Part shown: positions 8,214 to 15,118 of the stretch, one piece after another
Layout: the number at the start of each line of letters is the position of its first letter
How positions within the stretch are numbered: position 1 is the stretch's first letter
NCBI GenBank assembly: GCA_035570275.1
Contig: DATMNI010000440.1
Span: forward strand, 1-64,000
Length of the DNA: 64,000 bases
Source of the DNA: DATMNI01 sp035570275
GTDB lineage: Bacteria; Acidobacteriota; Terriglobia; Bryobacterales; Bryobacteraceae
Direction: 5' to 3'
The notes under the pieces: generated by a model
Seen by the model: the letters and a program-made list of their open reading frames with translations, nothing else
The model's database searches: none
What the model was told of the DNA's origin: nothing
Program-made: the position numbers and the translations under genes

Positions 8214-9475
8214 TCCAACTCTGCCTGCGCCAGTTTGGGCGAGAGTAGCTGGATGATAGCCAGCGCTACCAGATAAGCCGAGCCCGAAATCATGAACAGC
8301 AGGAAGTAGCTGCCGGTCCACTGGATAATGTGACCCGCCAATTGTTGCATCAGCGCCGAGCCTGCAGCGCCCATGGCACCGCCGATGCCTACCACGCTGC
8401 CCACCGCCGCGCGCGGAAACATGTCCGATGGGGTGGTAAACAGGTTAGCCGACCAGCCCTGGTGCGCCGCCGTTGCCAGGCCCACGAGGCCCACCACCAG
8501 CCACATATTCCGGGCGTAGGGCGCATACATCACCGGCACCACCGCCAGCGCGCACGTGAGCATGGCCGTTTTGCGCGCCGAATTGGTGGACCAGCCGCGT
8601 TGGATCAGGCTGGACGAGAGCCAGCCCCCCGCCACGCTGCCCACGCTGGATGCGTTGTAGACCACCAGGGTCGGCACCACGATCTGGCTGAGCGTCAGGC
8701 CGAAGGTTTCTTGTAAATACTTGGGCAGCCAGAAAAGGTAGAACCACCAGACGGGGTCGGTCATGAACTTGCCCATCGCGAAGGCCCAGGTTTCCTTCTT
8801 CGGCAGCAGGCGCATCCAATGATAGTGACCCACCTTGTCGGCCGGGTCGCTCTCAATCAGCGCCAATTCGGTCTTCGACACTCGCGAATGCTCCTGGGGC
8901 CTGGAATACATTGCCAGCCATGCCGCCAGCCAGACAAACCCGATCGCGCCCGTGGCTATGAATGCCGCCTGCCAGCCAAATTTCGACGCCAACCAGGGTA
9001 CCGTCAGAGGTGCGATGATGGCGCCCACGTTTGCCCCCGCGTTGAACAGCCCGGTGGCCGAGGCCCGCTCCTTTTTAGGGAACCATTCCGCCACCGTCTT
9101 GATGCAGGCAGGGAAATTCGCGGCTTCCCCCAATCCCAGGAAAACCCTCGCCAGCCCGAAGGTGAAAGCGGTTGTGGCCGCCGCGTGCGCCATCGCCGCC
9201 ACGCTCCAAACCGCCACCGCGATGCCGAACCCGATGCGCGTGCCGAACTTGTCCAGCAGCCGTCCCGCCCCTAACATGCTGATGGCGTAGGCCGTAGTGA
9301 ACGCGGTGGTGATGTTTCCGTATTCGATGTTGTTCCAGCCAATACTGGTCTCAAGAGTCTTGGCAAGCATGCTGAGCACTTGCCGGTCAACATAGTTGAT
9401 CGTGGTGGCGAAGAAGAGGAGCGCGCAGATGGTCCAACGGACGCGGGACTCGGCGGGCCTGACCGCAGTGATCAT
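8210..9475 (-). CDS. MFS transporter, hexuronate (ExuT)/ACS-type
   Basis: The 421-residue protein has the 12-helix major facilitator fold. It begins with the anion:cation symporter hallmark ATTINYVDRQVLS and has GRLLDKFGTRIGF in loop 2-3, LARVFLGLGEAANFPACIK in helix 4 and the ATGLFNAGANVGAI stretch in helix 5. These are features of ExuT/hexuronate and related sugar-acid transporters. It probably imports a hexuronate or similar organic acid by proton symport. It forms a tight pair with the YfhO-like gene. A perfect GTTACCGGTAAC palindrome lies about 30 bases upstream of the start and resembles a LacI-family operator, which would fit induction by a sugar acid. Confidence 0.85.
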   Translation of the reverse strand: MITAVRPAESRVRWTICALLFFATTINYVDRQVLSMLAKTLETSIGWNNIEYGNITTAFTTAYAISMLGAGRLLDKFGTRIGFGIAVAVWSVAAMAHAAATTAFTFGLARVFLGLGEAANFPACIKTVAEWFPKKERASATGLFNAGANVGAIIAPLTVPWLASKFGWQAAFIATGAIGFVWLAAWLAMYSRPQEHSRVSKTELALIESDPADKVGHYHWMRLLPKKETWAFAMGKFMTDPVWWFYLFWLPKYLQETFGLTLSQIVVPTLVVYNASSVGSVAGGWLSSSLIQRGWSTNSARKTAMLTCALAVVPVMYAPYARNMWLVVGLVGLATAAHQGWSANLFTTPSDMFPRAAVGSVVGIGGAMGAAGSALMQQLAGHIIQWTGSYFLLFMISGSAYLVALAIIQLLSPKLAQAELD

Positions 9476-9504
9476 GAAAGCACTGATTATAGCCCGGTGG
9501 ACGC

Positions 9505-9516
9505 GTTACCGGTAAC
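9505..9516. promoter_or_regulatory. Perfect palindrome, candidate LacI-type operator
   Basis: GTTACCGGTAAC is a perfect 12-bp palindrome with a central CG, located 30 bases upstream of the transporter start on the minus strand and between two divergent genes. LacI/GalR regulators bind palindromes with this kind of central CG step. No regulator gene is nearby, so the assignment is inference. Confidence 0.4.
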
Positions 9517-9528
9517 CGCGCCTGGCAA

Positions 9529-9567
9529 ACCAGCGTCTGATAATTAGTACCAGCGTGCGATAATTAG
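9529..9567. repeat. Tandem 19-bp repeat with 20-bp period
   Basis: ACCAGCGTCTGATAATTAG (9529-9547) is followed one base later by ACCAGCGTGCGATAATTAG (9549-9567), with two differences in 19. The 20-bp period puts both copies near the same face of the helix. The pair lies in the divergent promoter region between the MFS gene and the small Cys-rich gene, so a protein-binding site is plausible. Confidence 0.5.
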
Positions 9568-9625
9568 AATTCGTCCGCTTTTTAGACATGGGGACGAACT
9601 CTAAATTCTTAAAGGATGTGTGTCT

Positions 9626-9832
9626 GTGGCCATTACGATTGGCGCCCGCTCCAAACCCCAGCCGGAGCCCGAGCGGCTATGCCTTTGCAACCATTTGGAA
9701 TCCGAGCACGGCACCAGCGGTACCCGGCCCTGCCTGGCTACCGTCGGCGATCTCTTGAATCGCGAATTCTGCGCGTGCGATGAACTGCGTACGGGCGTCG
9801 CGAAAGCGGTAGGCCTGGCCTATTGCGCCTGA
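9626..9832 (+). CDS. Small Cys/His-rich protein, putative metal-binding
   Basis: This ~68-residue product has a compact pattern RLCLCNHLESEHG, RPCLATVG, and REFCACDEL: two CxC pairs plus spaced His and Cys, which suggests one or two zinc sites. GTG 9626 is preceded by AAAGGA at 9611-9616 at a normal distance; GTG 9620 is possible but too close. The gene overlaps the end of the convergent gene by 13 bases. Function is unknown. The pattern recalls small zinc-knuckle proteins of acidobacteria, but I cannot name a family. Confidence 0.6.
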   Translation: MAITIGARSKPQPEPERLCLCNHLESEHGTSGTRPCLATVGDLLNREFCACDELRTGVAKAVGLAYCA

Positions 9833-10302
9833 CCGGCTAACCGAAGCTCATCTTCGATCTCGTAGATCTTGTCTTCCAGAACCCGCGTCGGCTTGCCTGC
9901 GGTCTTGGCGTCGTCGAGCTTCTTCTTCGCCGTAGCCAGCCGCTTCTGCAACCCTGGGATTTTAGGACCGGATTTCGGATCGGGCTTTTGCGGCTTCGGC
10001 TCTTCGCGCGGCGCGGCTTTTGCGGGCTCTCGGGCGGAGGGCTCTCGTGGGGCGGGCGCTTTCGGCGCCGGCGCTTTCGCCTTGGCCCCCTTCTTGGCCT
10101 TGGCGTGCGCCTTATAGCGGAATGACGTGACCGGCGGCGCGGGTTTCAGCAGCCCGCCAAAATCCGACCGGTATTCTTCGGCGATTTTCACCGCCTCCGC
10201 CAGCAATTCGCGAAACCGAGATTCCATAGCCTGTTTCGCCTGGACACGCAGGTCTTCCCCCTGCTGCTTCCATTTCTGATACTCGGAGATGACGTTGTTC
10301 AT
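9820..10302 (-). CDS. Hypothetical Lys/Ala/Pro-rich coiled-coil protein
   Basis: About 160 residues from ATG 10302 (MNNVISEYQKWKQQGEDL). The first ~50 residues form a charged amphipathic helix or coiled coil. There follows a low-complexity KAKKGAKAKAPAPKAPAP linker of about 60 residues. A C-terminal segment IPGLQKRLATAKKKLDDAK ends in DKIYEIEDEL. The layout of an oligomerising helix plus a basic disordered arm resembles small nucleoid-associated proteins, but no H-NS-type core motif is seen. Function is unknown. The frame extends further upstream to 10356, but that extension lacks a ribosome site. Confidence 0.6.
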   Translation of the reverse strand: MNNVISEYQKWKQQGEDLRVQAKQAMESRFRELLAEAVKIAEEYRSDFGGLLKPAPPVTSFRYKAHAKAKKGAKAKAPAPKAPAPREPSAREPAKAAPREEPKPQKPDPKSGPKIPGLQKRLATAKKKLDDAKTAGKPTRVLEDKIYEIEDELRLAGQAQ

Positions 10303-10342
10303 GGGACTGTAGCCGCGGCCCTGCGGAGGCGTGACAAAACAA

Positions 10343-10423
10343 AATTGTCTCGCCAAGGCGCGAAGTCCGCAAAGAAGAATCTCTTTGTTTTCCTGGCGGT
10401 CTTTGCGCCTTGGCGAGACAATT
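10343..10423. repeat. Palindromic element with 28-bp arms
   Basis: The arms 10343-10370 and 10396-10423 are inverted copies (core TCTCGCCAAGGCGC / GCGCCTTGGCGAGA) with two mismatches over 28 bp and a ~25-base loop. It sits downstream of the tacAT promoter region and upstream of the coiled-coil gene on the other strand. The wording of this element is typical of a dispersed acidobacterial intergenic repeat. A strong hairpin could form on either strand and may act as a bidirectional terminator or as a small transposase-mobilised element. Confidence 0.7.
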
Positions 10424-10606
10424 CTTCGGTCTTAGAATTCTTCACGGCTTTTTCCGCGTCGCGGTTGAACGTATATGGTAGCCCACCGCCCAACCCCGAC
10501 GTGGAACTTCGTGCCGCCGTCATCGACGCCCTGGACCAGGTAGCCGCAACCGCCCGCGCAGCCGCGGCTCGCCGATCATGGCCATCCCTGGCAAGCCTCT
10601 TGGCTC

Positions 10607-10625
10607 ATACGGCAAAATGCCGTAT
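10607..10625. promoter_or_regulatory. Perfect palindromic operator overlapping the tacA start
   Basis: ATACGGCAAAATGCCGTAT is a 19-bp palindrome with perfect 8-bp arms around AAA. The ATG used for the antitoxin (10617-10619) lies inside the right half. Type II TA operons are autoregulated by the antitoxin-toxin complex binding such palindromes at their promoter. Here occupancy would block the start codon region itself. Confidence 0.7.
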
Positions 10626-10919
10626 ATTCAGAGGAATGAAACAGGATCCCAACCCACGGCCCGTCTGGAGGCGCGTTTACCGAACGAGGTGATGGCGCGT
10701 CTGAAACGCGCCGCTGAGATCCAAGGACGCACACTAACGGATTTTGTCGTAGCCGCCGCCGATGAAGCCGCCTGCCGGGCCATCGAGCAAACTGAAATCA
10801 TCCGTCTCTCGCTGCGAGACCAGCGCCAAATCGCCGAAGCGATCCTCAAGCCTCCAGAGCCGACGCCCGCCCTCCGAAAAGCTTTCCAGCGCTATCGTGA
10901 GTTGTTCGGCGCGGAGTGA
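10617..10919 (+). CDS. TacA-like DUF1778 antitoxin
   Basis: The 100-residue product carries the DUF1778 ribbon-helix-helix pattern (ARLEARLPNEVMARLKRAAE, GRTLTDFVVAAADEAA) followed by a C-terminal toxin-neutralising arm (LSLRDQRQIAEAILKPPEP). It should bind the palindrome at its own start and sequester the GNAT toxin encoded next. The start is uncertain. ATG 10617 is the only in-frame ATG close to the domain. ATG 10636 has AGAGGA directly before it but is in another frame that stops after 18 codons, hinting at a possible shifted leader. It overlaps the toxin gene by four bases (GTGA). Confidence 0.85.
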   Translation: MPYIQRNETGSQPTARLEARLPNEVMARLKRAAEIQGRTLTDFVVAAADEAACRAIEQTEIIRLSLRDQRQIAEAILKPPEPTPALRKAFQRYRELFGAE

Positions 10920-11425
10920 CGTCCTTCCCATTTCGTTTTGAACTTCTCGATGTAATCCATGACCGTACCCATTTTGTTTGCGGGGAAGATGCTTTTGACA
11001 GGTATTTTCAGGTGCAGGCAACCCAGGATATGCGCCGCCGCGTGGCGCACTGCTTCGTAGCGATCGAAGCCGTGACCGGCCAGATTGCTGCCTATTACAC
11101 GTTGTCGGCGGCGAGCATTCCGCTGATGGATCTGCCGGAGGACGAAACCAACCGGTTGCCCCGTTATCCCACGCTTCCGGCAGTTCGCATCGGCCGCCTC
11201 GCTGTTGACCGGAGGTTTCAGGGGCGCGGGCTGGGAGCGGCATCACTGATGAACGCCGCTGACCGCACCTTACAGGGGGGTGCAGCCGCCTTCGCACTGC
11301 TGGTCGATGCGAAAAACGATCAAGCGGTTGAGTTCTATCGGCACTATGGATTCCGTACCCTCGTGAGCCGGCCCCCGACTTTGTTCCTTCCGCTGAAGAC
11401 CGCGCAAAAGGTGTTTCACCAGTAG
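10916..11425 (+). CDS. TacT-like GNAT acetyltransferase toxin
   Basis: The 169-residue protein is a GNAT fold of the TacT/AtaT type. It opens with the C-G-x-x-x-x-D/ FDRYFQVQATQDMRRRVAH segment and contains the acetyl-CoA loop RRFQGRGLGAASLM (Q/RxxGxG/A) near residue 100 and VEFYRHYGF near residue 140. TacT toxins acetylate charged aminoacyl-tRNAs and stop translation. The frame is complete and key motifs are present, so this toxin looks functional, unlike several others in the window. It starts at GTG 10916, overlapping the antitoxin stop, which is typical of translational coupling. Confidence 0.88.
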   Translation: MTSFPFRFELLDVIHDRTHFVCGEDAFDRYFQVQATQDMRRRVAHCFVAIEAVTGQIAAYYTLSAASIPLMDLPEDETNRLPRYPTLPAVRIGRLAVDRRFQGRGLGAASLMNAADRTLQGGAAAFALLVDAKNDQAVEFYRHYGFRTLVSRPPTLFLPLKTAQKVFHQ

Positions 11426-11728
11426 AGCGACATTGTCTGGCGGAGCGTAAGGTCACATGAAGGCTCGCTCCGCTGCTTGATTGCCATGCAACGCCCACGT
11501 TTCGGCCCAGATTCGGCGCCATAATGGCCGAGTTACACTTTCGATAGGTCATGTTAGTGTTAATCCGTGTTAAACCATGTTATCCGTGTTACCGAACTGT
11601 TGCGCTCAGTTTTTGGGTGCGGTAGGCTTGATGGAACGCGGCTCGTTCGCGCTTATTGGCGTTCTTCCAGGTCAGAGGCTTCTTCTGGTCGTCATGATGA
11701 AGGATGATGCCGAAGATTAAGGGAGTGA
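11426..11728. other. Intergenic region with repeated GTTA motifs
   Basis: About 300 bases without a recognisable gene. Positions 11550-11595 hold several short repeats of the kind atccgtgtta / catgttat. No clear terminator. The last 20 bases contain AAGGGAGTGA, the ribosome site of the downstream protease gene. Confidence 0.4.
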
Positions 11729-13117
11729 ATGCGCCGAATTCGAGCCACGGCAGTAACGTTTAGCAGGTGCGGCTTAACCTTTATAGGTGCGGCATTAGTA
11801 GCCTTACTTAGTGCGGCTGTAGTAGCACTAGTCGCTGCGGCTGTTGCACCCGCCGCCCGCGGACAGTCTAAAACCCCGTTCACTTTCACGAATGTCGATC
11901 TCAAACTGCTCGATGAATACGAAGCGCTCGACCGGCAGTTTGAGAACCGCGCGCTGGTCTACCATGATGCCGCGCTGGAGAAACACTTGACCGATCTGGT
12001 GGCGCCGCTGCTGCCAGGCGCGCCTCTGGAGCACGTCCAGTGGAAAGTCCGCATTTTGCGCGATCCGATGGTGAATGCTTGCGCATCGCCCAACGGGACG
12101 GTGTACGTTTTCAGCGGTCTACTGGCGCGGGCGGAGAACGACGATCAACTGGCGGGCGTGCTGGCACACGAAGCAGCACATGTAACGAATCGTCATGCCT
12201 ACCTGTTCAACCGGTCGCTGCGGAAGAAAGTGGTGGCATCGCAAGTCGTGGCTCTGGCCGCTACCTGGACACCGGGAGGCGGTTGGTTCGCGTCAATCGC
12301 CGCCAATACCAGCCAAGTTGCCCTGCTGACGATGGTCTACGGATACAGCCGCCTGCTGGAAGCGGAAGCCGATCGCAATGCGGTGGACCGGGTCCGGCAG
12401 GCTGGCCGCGACCCCATGCAAACGATCCGCATGTTCACCATCATGGACCAAAAGCTGGAACCGGAGCCGGTGCCTTTTTTCTTCAGAGATCACCCGAGGA
12501 CCAAGGATCGCATCGCTAGTTTGAAAATGGTTTTGGGCGCCAATCAGGACGCTTTGCCGGGAAGCGATGGCGGCTACCTCAACCGGATGAGGCCCGTGAT
12601 TCTGCAGAATATTCAACTGGATCTGGATAGCCGGCGGTTCCGCAGCGCGGTGGCAGGGGCTGAGCGGCTGGCGATGGCGTATCCGGACGATCCAGTGGCT
12701 CTCTACTGGTTGGGCGAGTCCTATCGATCGCTGGGGCCACGGCAGACGCGGCTCACCGAGCGGGAACTGACCGATGACGCACTTCGCGAGGGATACCGGA
12801 GGACCCAGCGGCGCACGGAAGAAGAAGACCTGAAGGCACTCTCCAGCACGCCGGAAGGGCGCAAGGCGCTGCAAGCGAACCAGCGCAAGGCGGAAGAACT
12901 GTTTCGGAGGGCGTCCGGCATCGATCCATCGCTGCCCGAGCCGCACCTGGGGCTTGGGGCGCTGTATGACCAGCAGTCCAAGTGGGACGAGGCGGCGGCT
13001 GCGTACCGGAAATACATCGATCTCTCCAATCAACCGGCCGCGCAGGAGCGTGTAAAGCGCCGGATCGAGGAGCTCAAGAAGCGCTCAGCGGCTGTTCCGA
13101 AGGGAGAATCGAAATGA
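11729..13117 (+). CDS. M48-family zinc metalloprotease with C-terminal TPRs
   Basis: The 462-residue protein has an N-terminal hydrophobic segment (residues 12-45, likely a signal anchor). A gluzincin core follows, with HEAAH near residue 149 and the third ligand region EAEADRNAVD near residue 212. These are hallmarks of peptidase M48 (BepA/Oma1-like). The C-terminal ~180 residues form TPR helices (WLGESYRSLG, GLGALYDQQSKWDEAAAAYRKYI). BepA-type proteins work as periplasmic proteases/chaperones for outer-membrane assembly, and a similar role is inferred. GGGAG precedes ATG 11729. The gene overlaps its downstream neighbour by four bases. Confidence 0.88.
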   Translation: MRRIRATAVTFSRCGLTFIGAALVALLSAAVVALVAAAVAPAARGQSKTPFTFTNVDLKLLDEYEALDRQFENRALVYHDAALEKHLTDLVAPLLPGAPLEHVQWKVRILRDPMVNACASPNGTVYVFSGLLARAENDDQLAGVLAHEAAHVTNRHAYLFNRSLRKKVVASQVVALAATWTPGGGWFASIAANTSQVALLTMVYGYSRLLEAEADRNAVDRVRQAGRDPMQTIRMFTIMDQKLEPEPVPFFFRDHPRTKDRIASLKMVLGANQDALPGSDGGYLNRMRPVILQNIQLDLDSRRFRSAVAGAERLAMAYPDDPVALYWLGESYRSLGPRQTRLTERELTDDALREGYRRTQRRTEEEDLKALSSTPEGRKALQANQRKAEELFRRASGIDPSLPEPHLGLGALYDQQSKWDEAAAAYRKYIDLSNQPAAQERVKRRIEELKKRSAAVPKGESK

Positions 13118-13824
13118 AACGCGCCGTTTCGCTCTCACTCGCCGCCACGGTTTGGATTGGCTGCGCCCGCGACGCCCGCGCCCAATTCCCCCATGTCAAC
13201 CGGAAGCTCACGGCCAGGGGCGTGACTATTCACAAGGCGGTTCTGCTGCCTGCCCAGGTCACTGTCAATAAAATAGGAGTCAAGGGCGCCGAAGGTGGGG
13301 TGCCACAGGCCGAGCAGATTGGCGGAAGTTTCTATTCCGCGGTATCCACGGAGCTTGCTCTACGGGGCATTGAGGTTCTGCCGAATCCATTGGAACAGGC
13401 GAAGGACGACGCGGCCAGGTACGCCATCGCGGATCTCCAAGCCAGATACGATAACGTCGGGGTACAGGTGCGAAGAAGGCCGGGCAGCGTCGAAAAGGGC
13501 CGGTTCACGCTGGGCGACGGCGTCGCCAAATTTGAGCCGGGCGCCGCCGCCGACATCCTCGTGTTCATCCGGGGCACTGGACACGTGCTGACGTCTGCGC
13601 GGAAAGCCATCGGGCTGGCGGAGTGGAACTGGATTGGCATGGGCCGGATGTCTCAATTCCGCGGAGAGGTGACCTTCGTCGATGCGAAAACTGGCGAGGT
13701 ACTGGCCTTAATCCGGTTCGCCCGAGGCCGGGATATGACGGTGAAATCGGGTGAACGTTTCAGCCAGAGCCTCCGCGAGGCCTTGCACGACGTCCCGCTT
13801 CCGTTACCACCGCCGAAGGGCTGA
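13114..13824 (+). CDS. Secreted hypothetical protein coupled to the M48 protease
   Basis: A 236-residue product beginning with a signal peptide (MKRAVSLSLAATVWIG, cleavage near ARAQ). The body has mixed alpha/beta character, with VLLPAQVTVNKIGVKG, ILVFIRGTGHVLTSARKA and FVDAKTGEVLALIRFARG. The pattern recalls lipoprotein-like or GNA1162-type envelope proteins in which a small molecule or metal state is reported, but I cannot assign a family. The ATGA overlap and GGGAGA ribosome site inside the protease gene show that both are made together, so a role in the same envelope-maintenance pathway is inferred. Confidence 0.7.
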   Translation: MKRAVSLSLAATVWIGCARDARAQFPHVNRKLTARGVTIHKAVLLPAQVTVNKIGVKGAEGGVPQAEQIGGSFYSAVSTELALRGIEVLPNPLEQAKDDAARYAIADLQARYDNVGVQVRRRPGSVEKGRFTLGDGVAKFEPGAAADILVFIRGTGHVLTSARKAIGLAEWNWIGMGRMSQFRGEVTFVDAKTGEVLALIRFARGRDMTVKSGERFSQSLREALHDVPLPLPPPKG

Positions 13825-13920
13825 CGCTGGCAGCCTGGTTCTGAAATCCGGAGAGGCATCCACCCGCGCTCAAGGCCGCCCGGCCCTCCGGGTTTCGGAT
13901 GCCCCACTCCGCGCGGGGCG

Positions 13921-14130
13921 TCGATAAGACCTTCACCCGGCACTACGCTCACTGGCCGGCTTCAGGCGCTGATTCACGCGGTGCAACACGCCCTGCCGCC
14001 TCCGCCGCTCAGTGTGTGATCACGCGGCCGGGCAGCGCGTTGGTCATCTTGCCTTCGTCCACCACCGGCACCCCGTTCACCAGCACGAAGCGCATGCCTT
14101 CGGACAACTGGTTCGGCTGCCCGAACGTCG
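13921..14130. repeat. Copy A of a ~200-bp direct repeat flanking a TA cassette
   Basis: Positions 13921-14130 repeat 14922-15118. The last ~120 bp are almost identical (three or four differences), while the first ~90 bp are more diverged. The repeat comprises the 3' end of the D-aminoacylase gene and its downstream flank. The VapB-PIN cassette lies between the two copies. Confidence 0.85.
14009..14130 (-). pseudogene. Detached C-terminus of a second D-aminoacylase copy
   Basis: On the minus strand this encodes TFGQPNQLSEGMRFVLVNG and PVVDEGKMTNALPGRVITH followed by a stop, the exact C-terminus of the intact D-aminoacylase at 14997-16637. Nothing of the rest of the enzyme remains, since upstream sequence is replaced by the TA module. 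It is a leftover of a duplicated gene or a duplication made when the cassette arrived. Confidence 0.85.
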
Positions 14131-14202
14131 GCGCGCCGTGACAAAACCAGCCCCCTTGATGCTCAGTGATTGCGTTAACCTGAAGACATAGGGCTGCAAT
14201 AT

Positions 14203-14466
14203 ATGACCGTCGTACTCAATCTGCCGCCGGAAAAAGAAGCCGCGTTCCAAGCGCAAGCGCAGGCGCGCGGGCTGAGCATCGAGCAATGGATGCTCGAAGC
14301 TGTCGACAAGTACGTAGAGCCCGTTTCTATTGCCTACTTGCAGAAAACCAATCCCCAGGAATGGGCTCGGCAGTTTCGTGCCTGGGCTGACAGCCATGAC
14401 CCTAAGATCCCAGTTCTCTCCGACGAGGCGATGAGCCGGGAGAGCATCTATCCGGACATCACATAA
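14203..14466 (+). CDS. VapB-like antitoxin
   Basis: The 87-residue product starts with a ribbon-helix-helix-like segment (VVLNLPPEKEAAFQAQAQAR, LSIEQWMLEAVDKYV) and ends in an acidic flexible arm (WADSHDPKIPVLSDEAMSRE), the layout of antitoxins that pair with PIN toxins. AGGG lies about 10 bases before ATG 14203. The PIN gene follows after 8 bases. Neutralising the downstream PIN toxin is the likely role. Confidence 0.75.
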   Translation: MTVVLNLPPEKEAAFQAQAQARGLSIEQWMLEAVDKYVEPVSIAYLQKTNPQEWARQFRAWADSHDPKIPVLSDEAMSRESIYPDIT

Positions 14467-14474
14467 GGCCCCGT

Positions 14475-14912
14475 TTGCTCATTGACACCAGCACGCTTCT
14501 CCGCACGCTACAAGTTCGGCATCCCCAGTACGAAACGGTTGCGCGCGCCCTTGAAACTCTGCCAAGCCGCGGCCGCCACCTTCACATCGTTCCTCAAAAC
14601 CTTTACGAGTTATGGGTGGTCGCCACGCGGCCGCTTTCCCAAAACGGCCTGGGTTTGTCGATCACGGATGCGACATCCGAATTGATGCGCCTGAAGAGCA
14701 TGTTTCCTCTGTTGCCGGATACACCGGCGATTTATCAAGCCTGGGAGAATCTGGTCATTCGGTATCAGGTTTCGGGGAAACCGGCGCATGATGCAAGGCT
14801 GGTGGCCGCCATGCAGGTGCACGGCCTCACCACCATTCTCACCTTCGACAAGACTGGATTTTCCCGCTACGCCGGCATTGAGGTTATGCATCCTGCCGAC
14901 GCCGCCACTTGA
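14475..14912 (+). CDS. VapC-type PIN-domain toxin (intact)
   Basis: The 145-residue protein has the PIN active-site acids in order: Asp in LIDTSTLL (residue 4), Glu in NLYELWVVATRP near residue 46, Asp in PAHDARLVAAM near residue 105, and FDKTGFSRYAGIEV at the end. PIN toxins are Mg-dependent endoribonucleases that often cut tRNA. The start is probably TTG 14475, with AAGG six bases upstream over the antitoxin stop. Full length and a complete acid set suggest it is active, so its antitoxin must be maintained. Confidence 0.82.
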   Translation: MLIDTSTLLRTLQVRHPQYETVARALETLPSRGRHLHIVPQNLYELWVVATRPLSQNGLGLSITDATSELMRLKSMFPLLPDTPAIYQAWENLVIRYQVSGKPAHDARLVAAMQVHGLTTILTFDKTGFSRYAGIEVMHPADAAT

Positions 14913-14921
14913 GCGGACCGT

Positions 14922-15118
14922 TCGATAAGACCTTCACTCAGCCGCGCGTGCTGGCCGACTCCAGGCGAGCTAACCACGCCTCGCCGCTTCCGCCGCTCAG
15001 TGCGTGATCACGCGGCCGGGCAGCGCGTTGGTCATCTTGCCTTCGTCCACCACTGGCACCCCGTTCACCAGCACGAAGCGCATGCCTTCGGACAACTGGT
15101 TCGGCTGCCCGAACGTCG
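14922..15118. repeat. Copy B of the ~200-bp direct repeat
   Basis: This matches 13921-14130 and includes the genuine 3' end of the D-aminoacylase gene (stop at 14997-14999) plus about 75 bp of its downstream flank. Together with copy A it brackets the TA cassette in direct orientation. Confidence 0.85.
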
